In this document: piece after piece, positions 19,035 to 28,283 of the stretch | How positions within the stretch are numbered: the stretch's first letter is position 1 | Layout: each line of letters starts with the position of its first letter | Source: Shewanella aestuarii | GTDB taxonomy: Bacteria > Pseudomonadota > Gammaproteobacteria > Enterobacterales > Shewanellaceae | Reading direction: 5' to 3' | NCBI RefSeq assembly: GCF_011765625.1 | Contig: NZ_CP050313.1 | Span: 306,501-370,500, forward strand | DNA length: 64,000 nucleotides | Notes under the pieces: model-generated | Told to the model about the DNA's origin: nothing | The model's input: only the letters and a program-made list of their open reading frames with translations | Databases searched by the model: none | Translations under genes and position numbers: made by a program

Positions 19035-21632
19035 GTGCTAGAAGCATATCGTAAACACGTCGCAGAACGTGCTGCAGAGGGGGTTGTCCCTAAGCCATTA
19101 GATGCACAACAAGTGGCTGAGTTAGTGAAATTAGTTGAGACCCCACCTGCTGGTGAAGAGGCCGTGATCCTCGACTTATTAGAAAACCGTATTCCACCAG
19201 GCGTTGATGAAGCTGCTTATGTTAAAGCAGCATTCTTAGATGCAGTCGCTAAAGGTACTGTATCGTCACCAATCCTTTCGGCAGAACGTGCTGTTGAGTT
19301 ACTTGGTACCATGCAAGGCGGTTATAACATTGAGCCATTGATTGCTCAGTTAGATACCCCAGCTTTAGCGCCTTTAGCTGTTAAAGCATTATCAAACACC
19401 TTATTGATGTTTGATGCTTACCACGATGTGGTAGAAAAAATGCAAGCAGGTAATGAGTTTGCTAAGCAAGTTGTTGAGTCTTGGGCCAATGCTGACTGGT
19501 TCTTGAACCGTCCTAAATTGGCTGAAAAAATCACCTTAACCGTATTTAAAGTAACGGGTGAAACCAACACTGATGACTTGTCGCCTGCACCTGATGCATG
19601 GTCTCGTCCTGATATTCCGTTGCACGCATTAGCTATGCTAAAAAATGCCCGTGACGGTATTGTTCCTGATGAAGCTGGCGTTGTTGGCCCAATTAAAGAA
19701 ATTGCCTCTCTTAAAGAAAAAGGTCATCCATTAGTTTATGTCGGTGATGTTGTTGGTACCGGCTCTTCTCGTAAATCAGCTACTAACTCAGTGCTATGGT
19801 TTATGGGAGATGATATTCCTTATGTGCCAAATAAGCGTGCTGGTGGTTTCTGTTTAGGTGGCAAAATTGCGCCTATTTTCTTCAACACCATGGAAGATGC
19901 TGGTGCATTACCTATTGAGCTAGATGTTAGCAAGATGAATATGGGCGATGTTATCGATATCTACCCATATGAAGGCGTTGTTAAGCTACATGATACTGAT
20001 GAAGTTATTTCTACGTTCGAATTAAAAACCGAAGTACTTCTAGATGAAGTTCGTGCTGGTGGTCGTATTCCATTAATCATTGGCCGTGGTTTAACTGACC
20101 GTGCGCGTGAAACGTTAGGCTTAGCCGCTTCTGATGTTTTTGTACGCCCACAAGATGTGGCTGATTCTGGCAAGGGTTATACCTTAGTTCAGAAAATGGT
20201 TGGTAAAGCATGTGGTGTTGCGGGGGTTCGCCCTGGTCAATACTGTGAGCCTAAAATGACTTCTGTTGGTTCGCAAGATACCACAGGCCCAATGACCCGT
20301 GATGAGCTAAAAGATTTAGCCTGTTTAGGTTTCAGCGCTGATTTAACCATGCAGTCATTCTGCCATACAGCGGCTTATCCAAAGCCAGTTGACGTCAATA
20401 CTCACCACACATTACCTGATTTCATCATGAACCGTGGCGGCGTATCGCTTCGTCCTGGTGACGGTGTTATTCACTCATGGTTAAACCGTATGCTACTACC
20501 TGATACCGTCGGTACTGGTGGTGATTCACATACTCGTTTCCCAATTGGTGTATCTTTCCCTGCAGGTTCTGGTTTAGTTGCATTTGCTGCAGCAACAGGT
20601 GTTATGCCACTTGATATGCCTGAGTCGATTCTTGTTCGCTTTAAAGGTGAAATGCAGCCTGGTATCACCTTACGTGATCTAGTACATGCTATTCCATTAA
20701 AAGCGATTGAAATGGGTCTGCTAACGGTTGAGAAAAAAGGCAAAATCAATGCTTTCTCTGGCCGTGTATTAGAAATCGAAGGTCTTGAAAAACTGAAAGT
20801 TGAGCAAGCATTCGAGCTGTCTGACGCATCAGCAGAACGTAGTGCCGCAGGTTGTACTATCAAGCTAGATAAAGAACCAATCATTGAGTATCTAAACTCT
20901 AACATCGTGATGTTAAAGTGGATGATCAGCGAAGGTTATGGCGATCGTCGTACGATTGAACGTCGTATTACAGCAATGCAAGAATGGTTAGCAAATCCAG
21001 AATTAATGGAAGCCGATCCTGATGCAGAATATGCTGAAATTATCGAAATTGACTTAAACGAGATCAAAGAGCCAATTCTTTGTGCGCCTAACGATCCAGA
21101 TGATGCTGTGTTGTTATCAAGCGTTGCAAACACTAAGATTGACGAAGTGTTCGTCGGTTCTTGTATGACAAACATCGGTCACTTCCGTGCGACCGGTAAG
21201 ATGTTAGACAAGTTTGCTAAAACGCTGCCAACTCGTTTATGGATTGCGCCGCCAACTAAGATGGACAAAGATCAGTTAACTGAAGAAGGTTACTACTCAA
21301 TCTTTGGTCGTGTTGGAGCACGTATTGAGATCCCTGGTTGTTCATTATGTATGGGGAACCAAGCTCGTGTTGCTGAAGGTGCAACTGTTGTTTCAACATC
21401 AACACGTAACTTCCCTAATCGTTTAGGTACTGGCGCAAACGTTTATTTAGCATCAGCTGAGTTAGCGGCCGTAGCGGCGTTATTAGGTCGTTTACCTTCG
21501 GTTGAAGAGTATCAAGAATACGCGAAAGAGTTAGATGCAACGGCAGCTGACACTTATCGTTACTTGAACTTTGATCAAATTGACTCTTACACCAAAAAAG
21601 CAAACAGCGTGATTTTCCAAGCTGCTGTTTAA
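19035..21632 (+). CDS. acnB: Aconitate hydratase B (bifunctional aconitase/2-methylisocitrate dehydratase)
   Basis: AcnB is the main TCA-cycle aconitase, interconverting citrate and isocitrate with a [4Fe-4S] cluster. I choose the GTG at 19035: AGAGGA lies eight bases upstream, and the following [15 protein letters not shown] matches E. coli AcnB. This gives 865 residues, the same as E. coli. An open frame runs to 18963 but its extra 24 residues lack similarity. The N-terminal HEAT-like domain, swivel domain and catalytic core are complete. Cluster cysteines appear in [13 protein letters not shown] and [15 protein letters not shown] structured leader and a nearby promoter suggest control in its own right; a terminator follows. 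Confidence 0.97.
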   Translation: MLEAYRKHVAERAAEGVVPKPLDAQQVAELVKLVETPPAGEEAVILDLLENRIPPGVDEAAYVKAAFLDAVAKGTVSSPILSAERAVELLGTMQGGYNIEPLIAQLDTPALAPLAVKALSNTLLMFDAYHDVVEKMQAGNEFAKQVVESWANADWFLNRPKLAEKITLTVFKVTGETNTDDLSPAPDAWSRPDIPLHALAMLKNARDGIVPDEAGVVGPIKEIASLKEKGHPLVYVGDVVGTGSSRKSATNSVLWFMGDDIPYVPNKRAGGFCLGGKIAPIFFNTMEDAGALPIELDVSKMNMGDVIDIYPYEGVVKLHDTDEVISTFELKTEVLLDEVRAGGRIPLIIGRGLTDRARETLGLAASDVFVRPQDVADSGKGYTLVQKMVGKACGVAGVRPGQYCEPKMTSVGSQDTTGPMTRDELKDLACLGFSADLTMQSFCHTAAYPKPVDVNTHHTLPDFIMNRGGVSLRPGDGVIHSWLNRMLLPDTVGTGGDSHTRFPIGVSFPAGSGLVAFAAATGVMPLDMPESILVRFKGEMQPGITLRDLVHAIPLKAIEMGLLTVEKKGKINAFSGRVLEIEGLEKLKVEQAFELSDASAERSAAGCTIKLDKEPIIEYLNSNIVMLKWMISEGYGDRRTIERRITAMQEWLANPELMEADPDAEYAEIIEIDLNEIKEPILCAPNDPDDAVLLSSVANTKIDEVFVGSCMTNIGHFRATGKMLDKFAKTLPTRLWIAPPTKMDKDQLTEEGYYSIFGRVGARIEIPGCSLCMGNQARVAEGATVVSTSTRNFPNRLGTGANVYLASAELAAVAALLGRLPSVEEYQEYAKELDATAADTYRYLNFDQIDSYTKKANSVIFQAAV

Positions 21633-21656
21633 TATTGTTATCGTAAGACGTTAATC

Positions 21657-21685
21657 AAAAATGCCAGCAGCAATGCTGGCATTTT
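21657..21685 (+). terminator. Intrinsic terminator after acnB
   Basis: ATGCCAGCA, loop GCAA and TGCTGGCAT form a perfect nine-pair stem, extended by A and T tails. Confidence 0.93.
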
Positions 21686-21701
21686 TATTTGATATTGTTG
21701 G

Positions 21702-21760
21702 CAGCTTTGCTTTAAAAAAGCAAAGCTGGATCCCTGATTAAAAGATCTCGAGGATGACGG
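21702..21760. repeat. Perfect 12-bp hairpin with adjoining GGATCCC...GGATGACGG motif
   Basis: CAGCTTTGCTTT (21702-21713) and AAAGCAAAGCTG (21717-21728) form a perfect stem with a three-base loop, followed by GGATCCCTG and, at 21751-21760, AGGATGACGG. No T-run follows, so it is not a plain terminator. The TGGATCCC...GGATGACG pattern resembles dispersed intergenic repeats known in several proteobacteria; membership in a family here is inferred. Confidence 0.5.
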
Positions 21761-21838
21761 TTTGAAAATTACTTCAAGTGACGCTAAATCGAAGAGATTG
21801 AATACCGTGTGCAAGCGTGGTTGAGGGCGTTAAAGTAC

Positions 21839-22225
21839 CTAAGAATATTTTATATTCATCGAAATTAACGCTTCACGCGAGCCTTTTTCAGCTCGCAGGC
21901 GGGCCAAATATCGCTCCCAAATCTCTACTTGATGACTGCCTAGCTCGTAGAGGATTTTCCAAGAAAATAAGCCGGTATCGTGGCCGTCGTCAAACACGAT
22001 TTTTACTGCATAATTACCTACTGGCTCAATGGCAGTGATATTAACCTCTTTTTTATGGGTCACTAAAATAGGGTTACCATGCTGCTGAACTTCTGCCGAC
22101 GGCGAGTGGACACGTAGCATTTCGCAACTGATGTTAAACACTTCACCATTATCAAAAGAGACTTCAAGTAGCTTGGATTTACGTTTTAGTTTCAGGCCAA
22201 TAACGTTTGGTGTGGTTTCTGACAT
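21839..22225 (-). CDS. DUF971 protein (gamma-butyrobetaine hydroxylase-like N-terminal domain)
   Basis: A 128-residue protein made of one DUF971 domain, visible from LKLKRKSKLLEVSFDNGEVF through LRVHSPSAEVQQHG, the central EPVGNYAVKIVFDDGHDTGLFSWK and YLYELG-type end (ILYELGSHQVEIWERYLARL). The domain also forms the N-terminus of gamma-butyrobetaine hydroxylases, where it binds zinc, but as a stand-alone protein its role is not established. It lies downstream of hslU on the same strand, a linkage common in gammaproteobacteria, with a 145-base gap containing a hairpin. I would not assign a reaction. Confidence 0.85.
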   Translation of the reverse strand: MSETTPNVIGLKLKRKSKLLEVSFDNGEVFNISCEMLRVHSPSAEVQQHGNPILVTHKKEVNITAIEPVGNYAVKIVFDDGHDTGLFSWKILYELGSHQVEIWERYLARLRAEKGSREALISMNIKYS

Positions 22226-22253
22226 GTTATTACCTATATAAAAGTGGTTGTAA

Positions 22254-22319
22254 TAAAAAGGGATTAACGTTCAATCGAAGATTTTCATCATACTCGATTT
22301 TAGCATTAATCCCATTTTT
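22254..22319 (-). terminator. Long hairpin between hslU and the DUF971 gene
   Basis: GGGATTAA (22260-22267) pairs with TTAATCCC (22306-22313), and inside it TCGAA/ATCGA-type arms pair again. On the minus strand the outer stem is followed by TTTTTA. It could end most hslVU transcripts or attenuate into the DUF971 gene. The near symmetry also suits a small palindromic repeat. Confidence 0.5.
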
Positions 22320-22370
22320 ATCATGCTTAAACGTGATGCATAAACGCATCATTGCAGCCAGAGTCTGTGA

Positions 22371-23696
22371 TTATAAAATGAAGCGGCTTAAATCTTCATC
22401 TTGTACAAAAGTATCTAAATGCGCATTGACGTATTCGGCATCAATCACAAAGGTCGAGCCTGATTTGTCAGAGGCATCGTAGGATATCTCTTCCATAAGC
22501 TTTTCCATCACTGTGTGCAAGCGGCGCGCTCCGATATTTTCAGTTCGCTCGTTAACTTGCCAAGCGGCTTCTGCAATGCGCTCAATACCTGATTCGGTAA
22601 ACTCAATAGTTACGCCTTCGGTTCCCATTAATGCAATGTACTGCTCAGTTAATGAGGCGTGTGGCTCGGTTAAAATACGTTTGAAGTCATTGGCCGATAA
22701 CGCATCTAACTCTACACGAATAGGTAAACGACCTTGCAACTCAGGAATTAAGTCAGATGGTTTTGACATCTGGAACGCGCCTGAGGCTATAAATAAGATA
22801 TGGTCAGTTTTAACCATGCCGTGTTTGGTGGTCACGGTGCAGCCTTCGACTAATGGCAGTAAATCACGTTGTACACCTTCGCGAGATACATCAGGGCCTG
22901 AGGTTTCACCGCGTTTACAAATTTTGTCGATTTCATCTAAAAATACAATGCCATGCTGCTCTACTAGCTCGATAGCTTGTTCTTTTAAATCTTCTTGGTT
23001 AACTAATTTGCTGGCTTCATCTTCAATTAGCTGTTTATAAGCGTCTTTGATTTTCATCTTTTTACGCTTAGAGGTGCTTTGCCCAAGGTTTTGGAATAAC
23101 CCTTGAAGCTGATTGGTCATTTCTTCCATGCCGGGTGGCGACATAATTTCTACACCAATTTGAGGCGCGGCAACATCAATTTCAATTTCTTTATCGTCTA
23201 ATTGGCCTTCGCGTAATTTTTTACGGAAAATTTGACGAGTATTTGAGGTGTCCTTGTTGTCGGTATCCCAGTCATCTTTCGGTTTAGGTAACAGGGCATC
23301 TAAGATACGTTCTTCAGCCAATTCTTCTGCGCGAAAACGGCATTTTTTCATTTGTTGTTCGCGGGTCATTTTAACTGCTGAGTCAGTTAAATCACGAATG
23401 ATTTGCTCAACTTCTTTCCCCACATAACCCACTTCAGTGAACTTAGTGGCCTCAACTTTAATGAAGGGTGCGTTAGCCAATTTGGCTAAGCGGCGGGCGA
23501 TTTCAGTTTTACCTACACCGGTTGGGCCAATCATTAAGATATTTTTGGGCGTGACTTCTTGGCGCAAAGTGGCTTCAAGTTGCATACGACGCCAGCGATT
23601 ACGAAGGGCGACAGCCACTGAACGTTTAGCATTTTTTTGGCCGATAATATGCGAATCAAGTTCATGGACAATTTCGCGAGGGGTCATTTCAGACAT
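22371..23696 (-). CDS. hslU: ATP-dependent protease ATPase subunit HslU
   Basis: HslU is the AAA+ unfoldase that feeds substrates into the HslV peptidase. The 441-residue protein opens with [37 protein letters not shown] (given in part), has Walker [14 protein letters not shown] at about residues 57-69 and Walker B FLDEIDKI, then the family-specific I-domain (about 110-240) and the sensor region [17 protein letters not shown]. It ends in DLSRFIL, the conserved C-terminal tail that inserts into HslV. It starts 20 bases after the hslV stop, so hslV-hslU form one heat-shock operon driven from the sigma-32 promoter at 24300-24328. Confidence 0.98.
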   Translation of the reverse strand: MSEMTPREIVHELDSHIIGQKNAKRSVAVALRNRWRRMQLEATLRQEVTPKNILMIGPTGVGKTEIARRLAKLANAPFIKVEATKFTEVGYVGKEVEQIIRDLTDSAVKMTREQQMKKCRFRAEELAEERILDALLPKPKDDWDTDNKDTSNTRQIFRKKLREGQLDDKEIEIDVAAPQIGVEIMSPPGMEEMTNQLQGLFQNLGQSTSKRKKMKIKDAYKQLIEDEASKLVNQEDLKEQAIELVEQHGIVFLDEIDKICKRGETSGPDVSREGVQRDLLPLVEGCTVTTKHGMVKTDHILFIASGAFQMSKPSDLIPELQGRLPIRVELDALSANDFKRILTEPHASLTEQYIALMGTEGVTIEFTESGIERIAEAAWQVNERTENIGARRLHTVMEKLMEEISYDASDKSGSTFVIDAEYVNAHLDTFVQDEDLSRFIL

Positions 23697-23716
23697 AAAG
23701 ATTCCTTACGCTCGAA

Positions 23717-24241
23717 CTAGTAGTTTAGCTCTTCGATGGTTTTAAATTGGTTGGTGAATACGCAAATGTCGCCAGCAATCGTTAACGACTTTTCTGCAAT
23801 TTCACGGGCGCTTAATTCGGTATTTTGCAATAAGGCTAATGCCGATGCGTGGGCATAGTTGCCGCCCGAACCAATCGCAATTAAATCATGTTCAGGTTGT
23901 ACCACATCACCGTTACCAGTAATGATTAAAGACTCTTCAGTGTCAGCAACCACTAGCATGGCTTCAAGTTTGCGCAGCATTTTGTCGGTACGCCAATCTT
24001 TAGCTAATTCAACGGCTGATTTTAGTAAGTGACCTTGATGCATTTCGAGCTTGGTTTCAAAACGCTCAAATAAAGTGAAAGCATCGGCAGTACCACCGGC
24101 AAACCCAGCTAACACCTTGTTATGATACAAGCGACGCACTTTACGCGCGTTACCTTTCATGACTGTGTTGCCTAAAGAGACTTGGCCATCACCAGCGATG
24201 ACAACTTGGTTATTGCGGCGAACAGATACGATAGTAGTCAC
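23717..24241 (-). CDS. hslV: ATP-dependent protease peptidase subunit HslV
   Basis: HslV is the proteasome-beta-like peptidase of the HslUV protease. The 174-residue protein begins [20 protein letters not shown]; after Met removal the N-terminal Thr is the nucleophile. [22 protein letters not shown] and [17 protein letters not shown] are classic family segments. It is the first gene of hslVU and has a consensus heat-shock promoter and a leader hairpin. ftsN and argS lie further upstream on the same strand, beyond the convergently placed permease gene; in E. coli ftsN is directly followed by hslVU. Confidence 0.98.
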   Translation of the reverse strand: MTTIVSVRRNNQVVIAGDGQVSLGNTVMKGNARKVRRLYHNKVLAGFAGGTADAFTLFERFETKLEMHQGHLLKSAVELAKDWRTDKMLRKLEAMLVVADTEESLIITGNGDVVQPEHDLIAIGSGGNYAHASALALLQNTELSAREIAEKSLTIAGDICVFTNQFKTIEELNY

Positions 24242-24266
24242 GGTAGATCCTCTTTACAGATACGGT

Positions 24267-24288
24267 ATCAGCTATGACTGTAGCTGAT
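24267..24288 (-). promoter_or_regulatory. Stem-loop in the hslVU mRNA leader
   Basis: ATCAGCTA and TAGCTGAT form a perfect eight-pair stem with a six-base loop, about 26 bases before the hslV start and inside the predicted 5' leader. E. coli hslVU also has a leader stem-loop reported to stabilise the mRNA; equivalence here is inferred from position. Confidence 0.6.
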
Positions 24289-24299
24289 GGATAAACAGG

Positions 24300-24328
24300 A
24301 TATGGGGATAGTATGAAAGGTTTTCAAG
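24300..24328 (-). promoter_or_regulatory. Sigma-32 heat-shock promoter of hslVU
   Basis: On the minus strand CTTGAAA (24328-24322), a 14-base spacer and CCCCATAT (24307-24300) match the RpoH consensus CTTGAAA-N(11-16)-CCCCATnT without a mismatch. Transcription would start near 24293, leaving a leader of about 50 bases. Confidence 0.92.
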
Positions 24329-24443
24329 AGTTTTTGGTAATAGCGCCTATAATCAAAGGCATCAATGCATAATATAGTATGATGATACAGCAAGTTACAG
24401 TTATGATACTAGCTGAGTATTTTTAAGCTAATTCAGAAAAGAT

Positions 24444-24453
24444 TCTGACCCCA
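24444..24453 (+). repeat. TCTGACCCCA motif (copy 2 of 2)
   Basis: Identical to the ten bases at 3505-3514. It lies 46 bases before the permease start. Possible scar of a dispersed element; weak on its own. Confidence 0.25.
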
Positions 24454-24499
24454 AAATATAAATTATCAAATGGATGACCATTTAAAAACTGGAGTGAGT

Positions 24500-25600
24500 A
24501 TGGAAGGTGGTACAAATAATCATTCAATAATTAGCCGAGAGGCATTGGATGTAGCAATTAAAATTGCTTTGATGTTTGCTGTTATTGGTTATTGTTTTCA
24601 AATTGTGCGTCCCTTTGTGTTGCCTATTTTATGGGGAGCCATTATTGCTATAGCACTGACACCTGTAGCGAGTGCTATAGCTAACAGGACTGGTTTGAAA
24701 ATGGGTAAAGCCAGCGCCTTGTTGACCGTGTTGATTGTGGCGTTATTGATTGTGCCCACGGTGAGTTTTTCGGGATCATTGATTAGCGGTGGCCAAATGA
24801 TTTATGAAAAGCTTCAATCTGGCTCTTTGACGATTCCCCCGCCAAATGAGGCTGTGGCAGGCTGGCCATTGATTGGTGAGCATCTATTTCAGCTTTGGTC
24901 TAGTGCATCATCAAATCTTCAACAATTTACGACAGAGCATAACGAGCAAATCAATAGCTTATTAACCAAAGGAGCAACCACATTAGGGGGTATTGGTTTA
25001 ACCTTGTTGCAGTTTGTTGTATCTACCATTATTGCAGGGGTATTTATGAGCCATACACCAGCAATGAACGCCTTTTTTCAGCGTTTAATTAACCGGGTTA
25101 ACCATGGTCAAGGTGAAGAATACGTTAAGTTGATTGTGGCCACGGTTCGTAGTGTTGTTCAAGGTGTGCTTGGGGTCGCGGTTATTCAATCAATTTTTGC
25201 GGGCTTAGGTATGGCTGTCGTCGGTGTGCCTGCGACAGGAATTTGGATGATGGCTGTATTGTTTTTAGCCATTATCCAGTTACCACCAATTTTAATTTTG
25301 GGCCCCGTTGCCGCTTATGTATTTACCGTTGAAAGCTCAACAGTGTCAGTTATTTTTTTAATCTGGTGTCTGGCTGTCAGCGGTAGTGATGCGATATTAA
25401 AACCCATGCTAATGGGTCGTGGTGTTGATATTCCGATGCTAGTTATTTTACTTGGCGCGATTGGTGGCATGTTGTTATCAGGTATTGTGGGTTTATTTGT
25501 TGGTGCCGTGGTACTCGCCCTAGGCTATAAGCTGTTAATGGCGTGGTTAGGGCAAGATATTGCACAAAACGAGTCAGATAAAGTAGAACAGCGATCATAA
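24500..25600 (+). CDS. AI-2E family (PerM/YdiK-like) inner-membrane transporter
   Basis: A polytopic membrane protein of 366 residues. The start is put at the ATG at 24500, preceded by GGAG with five bases spacing; an ATG at 24470 in frame lacks a ribosome-binding site. Hydrophobic segments fit the family layout: two near the N-terminus (about 22-75), a loop with GWPLIGEHLFQLW, then five or so helices ending GIVGLFVGAVVLALGYKLLMAWL, and the conserved region LPPILILGPVAAYVF. Members include TqsA (AI-2 export), YdiK and PerM, but substrates differ widely, so I do not claim AI-2. It is convergent with ftsN. Confidence 0.88.
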   Translation: MEGGTNNHSIISREALDVAIKIALMFAVIGYCFQIVRPFVLPILWGAIIAIALTPVASAIANRTGLKMGKASALLTVLIVALLIVPTVSFSGSLISGGQMIYEKLQSGSLTIPPPNEAVAGWPLIGEHLFQLWSSASSNLQQFTTEHNEQINSLLTKGATTLGGIGLTLLQFVVSTIIAGVFMSHTPAMNAFFQRLINRVNHGQGEEYVKLIVATVRSVVQGVLGVAVIQSIFAGLGMAVVGVPATGIWMMAVLFLAIIQLPPILILGPVAAYVFTVESSTVSVIFLIWCLAVSGSDAILKPMLMGRGVDIPMLVILLGAIGGMLLSGIVGLFVGAVVLALGYKLLMAWLGQDIAQNESDKVEQRS

Positions 25601-25682
25601 ATGCTTGCCATGATGGCGAGTAGAATCGTGGCATAGGTAATCACACTATTTTGTTACCATATCTATAAAGATAAGTTGTCAC

Positions 25683-25728
25683 AAAAAAGCCTCAAAGCAA
25701 CTTTTATAATATCGCTTTGAGGCTTTTT
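25683..25728. terminator. Bidirectional terminator between the permease gene and ftsN
   Basis: AAAAAAGCCTCAAAGC and GCTTTGAGGCTTTTT form a long stem with a 15-base loop. The tails serve both convergent transcripts. Confidence 0.88.
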
Positions 25729-25759
25729 GCTTTTTAGCCGATGAGGGTTAACCGCTTAT

Positions 25760-26356
25760 TTACTGCCATAACCAAATTTTACAGGTATTGATGCCGCCAT
25801 TTTGAATGGTATGACGACCTCTTTCGGCATCGCGTTTACTTTTAAATGGCCCTAAAACCACCCGGTACCAAATACCATTTGTTCCTTCAGAGCGGCGAAC
25901 CTGCGCCTCCATGCCCATAAAGGCTATACGAGCTTTCATTTGATTCGCTTGGCTTTCTTGACGGAACGAACCACATTGCATTTGATACAATCCACTGGAT
26001 ACGACACCTGAGTTAGGTACATCTACTTCTACATTTTTGTTTTCAAGCTCTTCCAGATAGGTCCATTCTTCCGTTGGTTTTGGCGGCAGGGCATTAGGAT
26101 CTTTTGGTGCTTGCGGCGTTTCTTTAACTGGCTGGCTGGTAGTTGGCTTATTGGTTACTGGCACCAAAGCATCAGAACTCTCAGAGCTGCCATTAATGAG
26201 CCATAAAAAATAGCCAAAGCTAGAAATCAATCCAATGGCTAGTAACCAAGGCAAAATAGGCAGGCGACGCTTTGGTGCGCTTCGTTTGGTTGAGCGGGAG
26301 GTTTTTCCCGCTTTTGCCGCTGATTTCGGTTTACGGTTGGCGTAATCACGACTCAT
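25760..26356 (-). CDS. ftsN: Cell division protein FtsN
   Basis: FtsN activates septal peptidoglycan synthesis at the divisome. The 198-residue protein has a basic cytoplasmic N-terminus, one transmembrane helix (about 34-54), a Pro/Thr-rich linker, and a short segment TEEWTYLEELENKN (96-109) that matches the essential E domain of E. coli FtsN (W-x-Y-x-x-E-L-E). A C-terminal SPOR domain (about 121-198) with Cys128 and Cys192 corresponds to its disulfide pair. It is shorter than E. coli FtsN (319), mainly in the linker. It starts two bases after the argS stop, so argS-ftsN are co-transcribed. The E domain makes FtsN much likelier than a generic SPOR protein. Confidence 0.9.
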   Translation of the reverse strand: MSRDYANRKPKSAAKAGKTSRSTKRSAPKRRLPILPWLLAIGLISSFGYFLWLINGSSESSDALVPVTNKPTTSQPVKETPQAPKDPNALPPKPTEEWTYLEELENKNVEVDVPNSGVVSSGLYQMQCGSFRQESQANQMKARIAFMGMEAQVRRSEGTNGIWYRVVLGPFKSKRDAERGRHTIQNGGINTCKIWLWQ

Positions 26357-26358
26357 AG

Positions 26359-28104
26359 TTACATGCGCTCTAAAGTTTCGATACCAAGTAACGATAAGCC
26401 TGTTTTTAAAGTGTTTGCAGTAAGTTTAGCCAGTAGCAAGCGACTCTCTTTTTGGGCTTGCGTGTCGGCAGCTAATACTGGGCAGGCCTCATAGAAGCTT
26501 GAGAACTGGCTAGCAAGCTCGTATAAATAAGCGCATAACACATGTGGCTGCCCTTTGTCGGTCATGCGTATTAGCACTTCATTAAACTGGGCAAGCTTAG
26601 TGCCTAGGTCTTTTTCTTTTTCATGCTCAAGTACAATTTTGGCTTGGCTTAGGTCAATATCTTCAGCACGCTTGAAAATACCAGCAACACGGGTGTAGGC
26701 ATAAAGTAGGTAGGGTGCTGTGTTGCCTTCAAAGCTCAGCATTTGTTCAAAACTGAATATATAGTCGCTGGCACGGTTTTTAGATAAATCTGCGTATTTA
26801 ACCGCGCTAATACCCACCACGCGAGCAATTTCAATTAAGGTTGCTTCGTCCATATCTGGGTTTTTACTGCGAACTAAATCTAGGGCGCGCACATTGGCTT
26901 CTTCAAGTAGATCAACCAATTTCACTACGCCACCACTACGGGTTTTAAATGGGCGGCCATCTTCACCGTTCATGGTGCCAAAACCTGTGTGTTCTAGGCT
27001 CATTTCTGGGTGAACAAATTTAGCAAGACGAGCCAGGTTAAATACTTGCTGGAAATGTAATGCTTGGCGTAAATCTACAAAGTACAGAGCGCGATCGGCT
27101 TTGAGTACATTTGAACGATAACGCATAGCGGCTAAGTCGGTGGTGGCATACAAATATCCGCCATCGGCTTTTTGAATGATAACCGGCAAAGGTTCACCTT
27201 CTTTGGTTTTGAATTCGTCTTGGAACACTACCTTTGCGCCGTTGCTTTCAGACAATAAGCCTTGGGCATCTAAGTCGGCAACCACTTGGTCTAGATCTGC
27301 GTTGTAAGCACTTTCGCCGCGCACATCCTCACGGGTTAAGCTTACACCTAAACGTTGATAAATATCTAAACAATGACTTAATGAGATATCGTTAAATTCA
27401 CGCCATAATTTATTGCAGTACTCATCACCGGATTGCAGTTTAACTACGAGTTGACGAGCGCGTGTGGCAAATTCTGCTGATTCATCAAAGCGTACTTTTG
27501 CTGCGCGGTAAAATATTTCTAAATCGGATAACTCAAGGGTTGCTTGCTCGCCATTGGCTGCTCGTAGCTCTTCCATATAAGCCAGTAACATACCAAACTG
27601 AGTTCCCCAATCGCCAACATGGTTTTGACGGATCACGTTATGGCCTAAAAATTCCAATGCGCGCACGACGCTGTCACCAATAATGGTTGAACGTAAATGA
27701 CCTACGTGCATCTCTTTGGCTAGGTTAGGCGATGAGTAGTCAACCACAATGGTTTGTTTAGTGGGTAAAGAAACTCCTAAATGCTCATCATTTAATGCTT
27801 GTTGTAGCTGATTAGCTAGCGCAGTGTCATCAATGAAAAAGTTGATAAAACCTGGGCCAGCAATTGCCACTTTAGCTACATGAGATGACGCGGGTAAGTT
27901 ATCAATAATCAACTGAGCCACATCACGAGGGGGCTTGCCAACCACTTTGGTTAGCATCATTGCTAGATTGGTTGCTAAGTCGCCATGACTCTTGTCTTTA
28001 GTTCGGTCAACCTGAATGCGGGCCTGAAAATCTGCCGGCACTAAGCCTTGTTGTTTAAAAGAGGCGATGGTTTGGTCTAATAAAGATTCAATATGTGATT
28101 TCAT
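26359..28104 (-). CDS. argS: Arginyl-tRNA synthetase
   Basis: ArgS charges tRNA-Arg in a class I reaction. The 581-residue length is typical. The N-terminal Add-1 domain is followed by the catalytic core with the HIGH-type motif HVGH at 133-136 in [17 protein letters not shown], the [10 protein letters not shown] segment, and the C-terminal DALR anticodon-binding domain starting near [16 protein letters not shown] and ending [10 protein letters not shown]. Like most ArgS it has no clear KMSKS. ftsN follows with a two-base gap. The 180 bases upstream, to the end of priA, show no clear promoter. Confidence 0.98.
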   Translation of the reverse strand: MKSHIESLLDQTIASFKQQGLVPADFQARIQVDRTKDKSHGDLATNLAMMLTKVVGKPPRDVAQLIIDNLPASSHVAKVAIAGPGFINFFIDDTALANQLQQALNDEHLGVSLPTKQTIVVDYSSPNLAKEMHVGHLRSTIIGDSVVRALEFLGHNVIRQNHVGDWGTQFGMLLAYMEELRAANGEQATLELSDLEIFYRAAKVRFDESAEFATRARQLVVKLQSGDEYCNKLWREFNDISLSHCLDIYQRLGVSLTREDVRGESAYNADLDQVVADLDAQGLLSESNGAKVVFQDEFKTKEGEPLPVIIQKADGGYLYATTDLAAMRYRSNVLKADRALYFVDLRQALHFQQVFNLARLAKFVHPEMSLEHTGFGTMNGEDGRPFKTRSGGVVKLVDLLEEANVRALDLVRSKNPDMDEATLIEIARVVGISAVKYADLSKNRASDYIFSFEQMLSFEGNTAPYLLYAYTRVAGIFKRAEDIDLSQAKIVLEHEKEKDLGTKLAQFNEVLIRMTDKGQPHVLCAYLYELASQFSSFYEACPVLAADTQAQKESRLLLAKLTANTLKTGLSLLGIETLERM

Positions 28105-28283
28105 GGGCCTTTGCTTGCACTCAATTCGTTAATGGATAGGACACAACGGAACCGCATATTTTAGCCGCTTATGGGGGTAAATTGCTATCGGCTTAGGTTA
28201 AATATTTAGTCATTCGATTTTAAACGTGATTTTTAAGTATTTTATGGCTTGGCCAAGCAATTAAAGCCCCTTTACGATTGGAT

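Noticed and set aside
20471-20905. 144-codon minus-strand frame inside acnB
   Set aside because: A shadow of strongly biased codons in acnB; no similarity or ribosome-binding site.
22513-23040. 175-codon plus-strand frame inside hslU
   Set aside because: Antisense to the conserved AAA+ core; composition (Ser, Cys, Ile) is typical of a reverse reading of a real gene.
24500-25600. Specific autoinducer-2 exporter
   Set aside because: The family is broad; nothing in the sequence identifies AI-2 as substrate.
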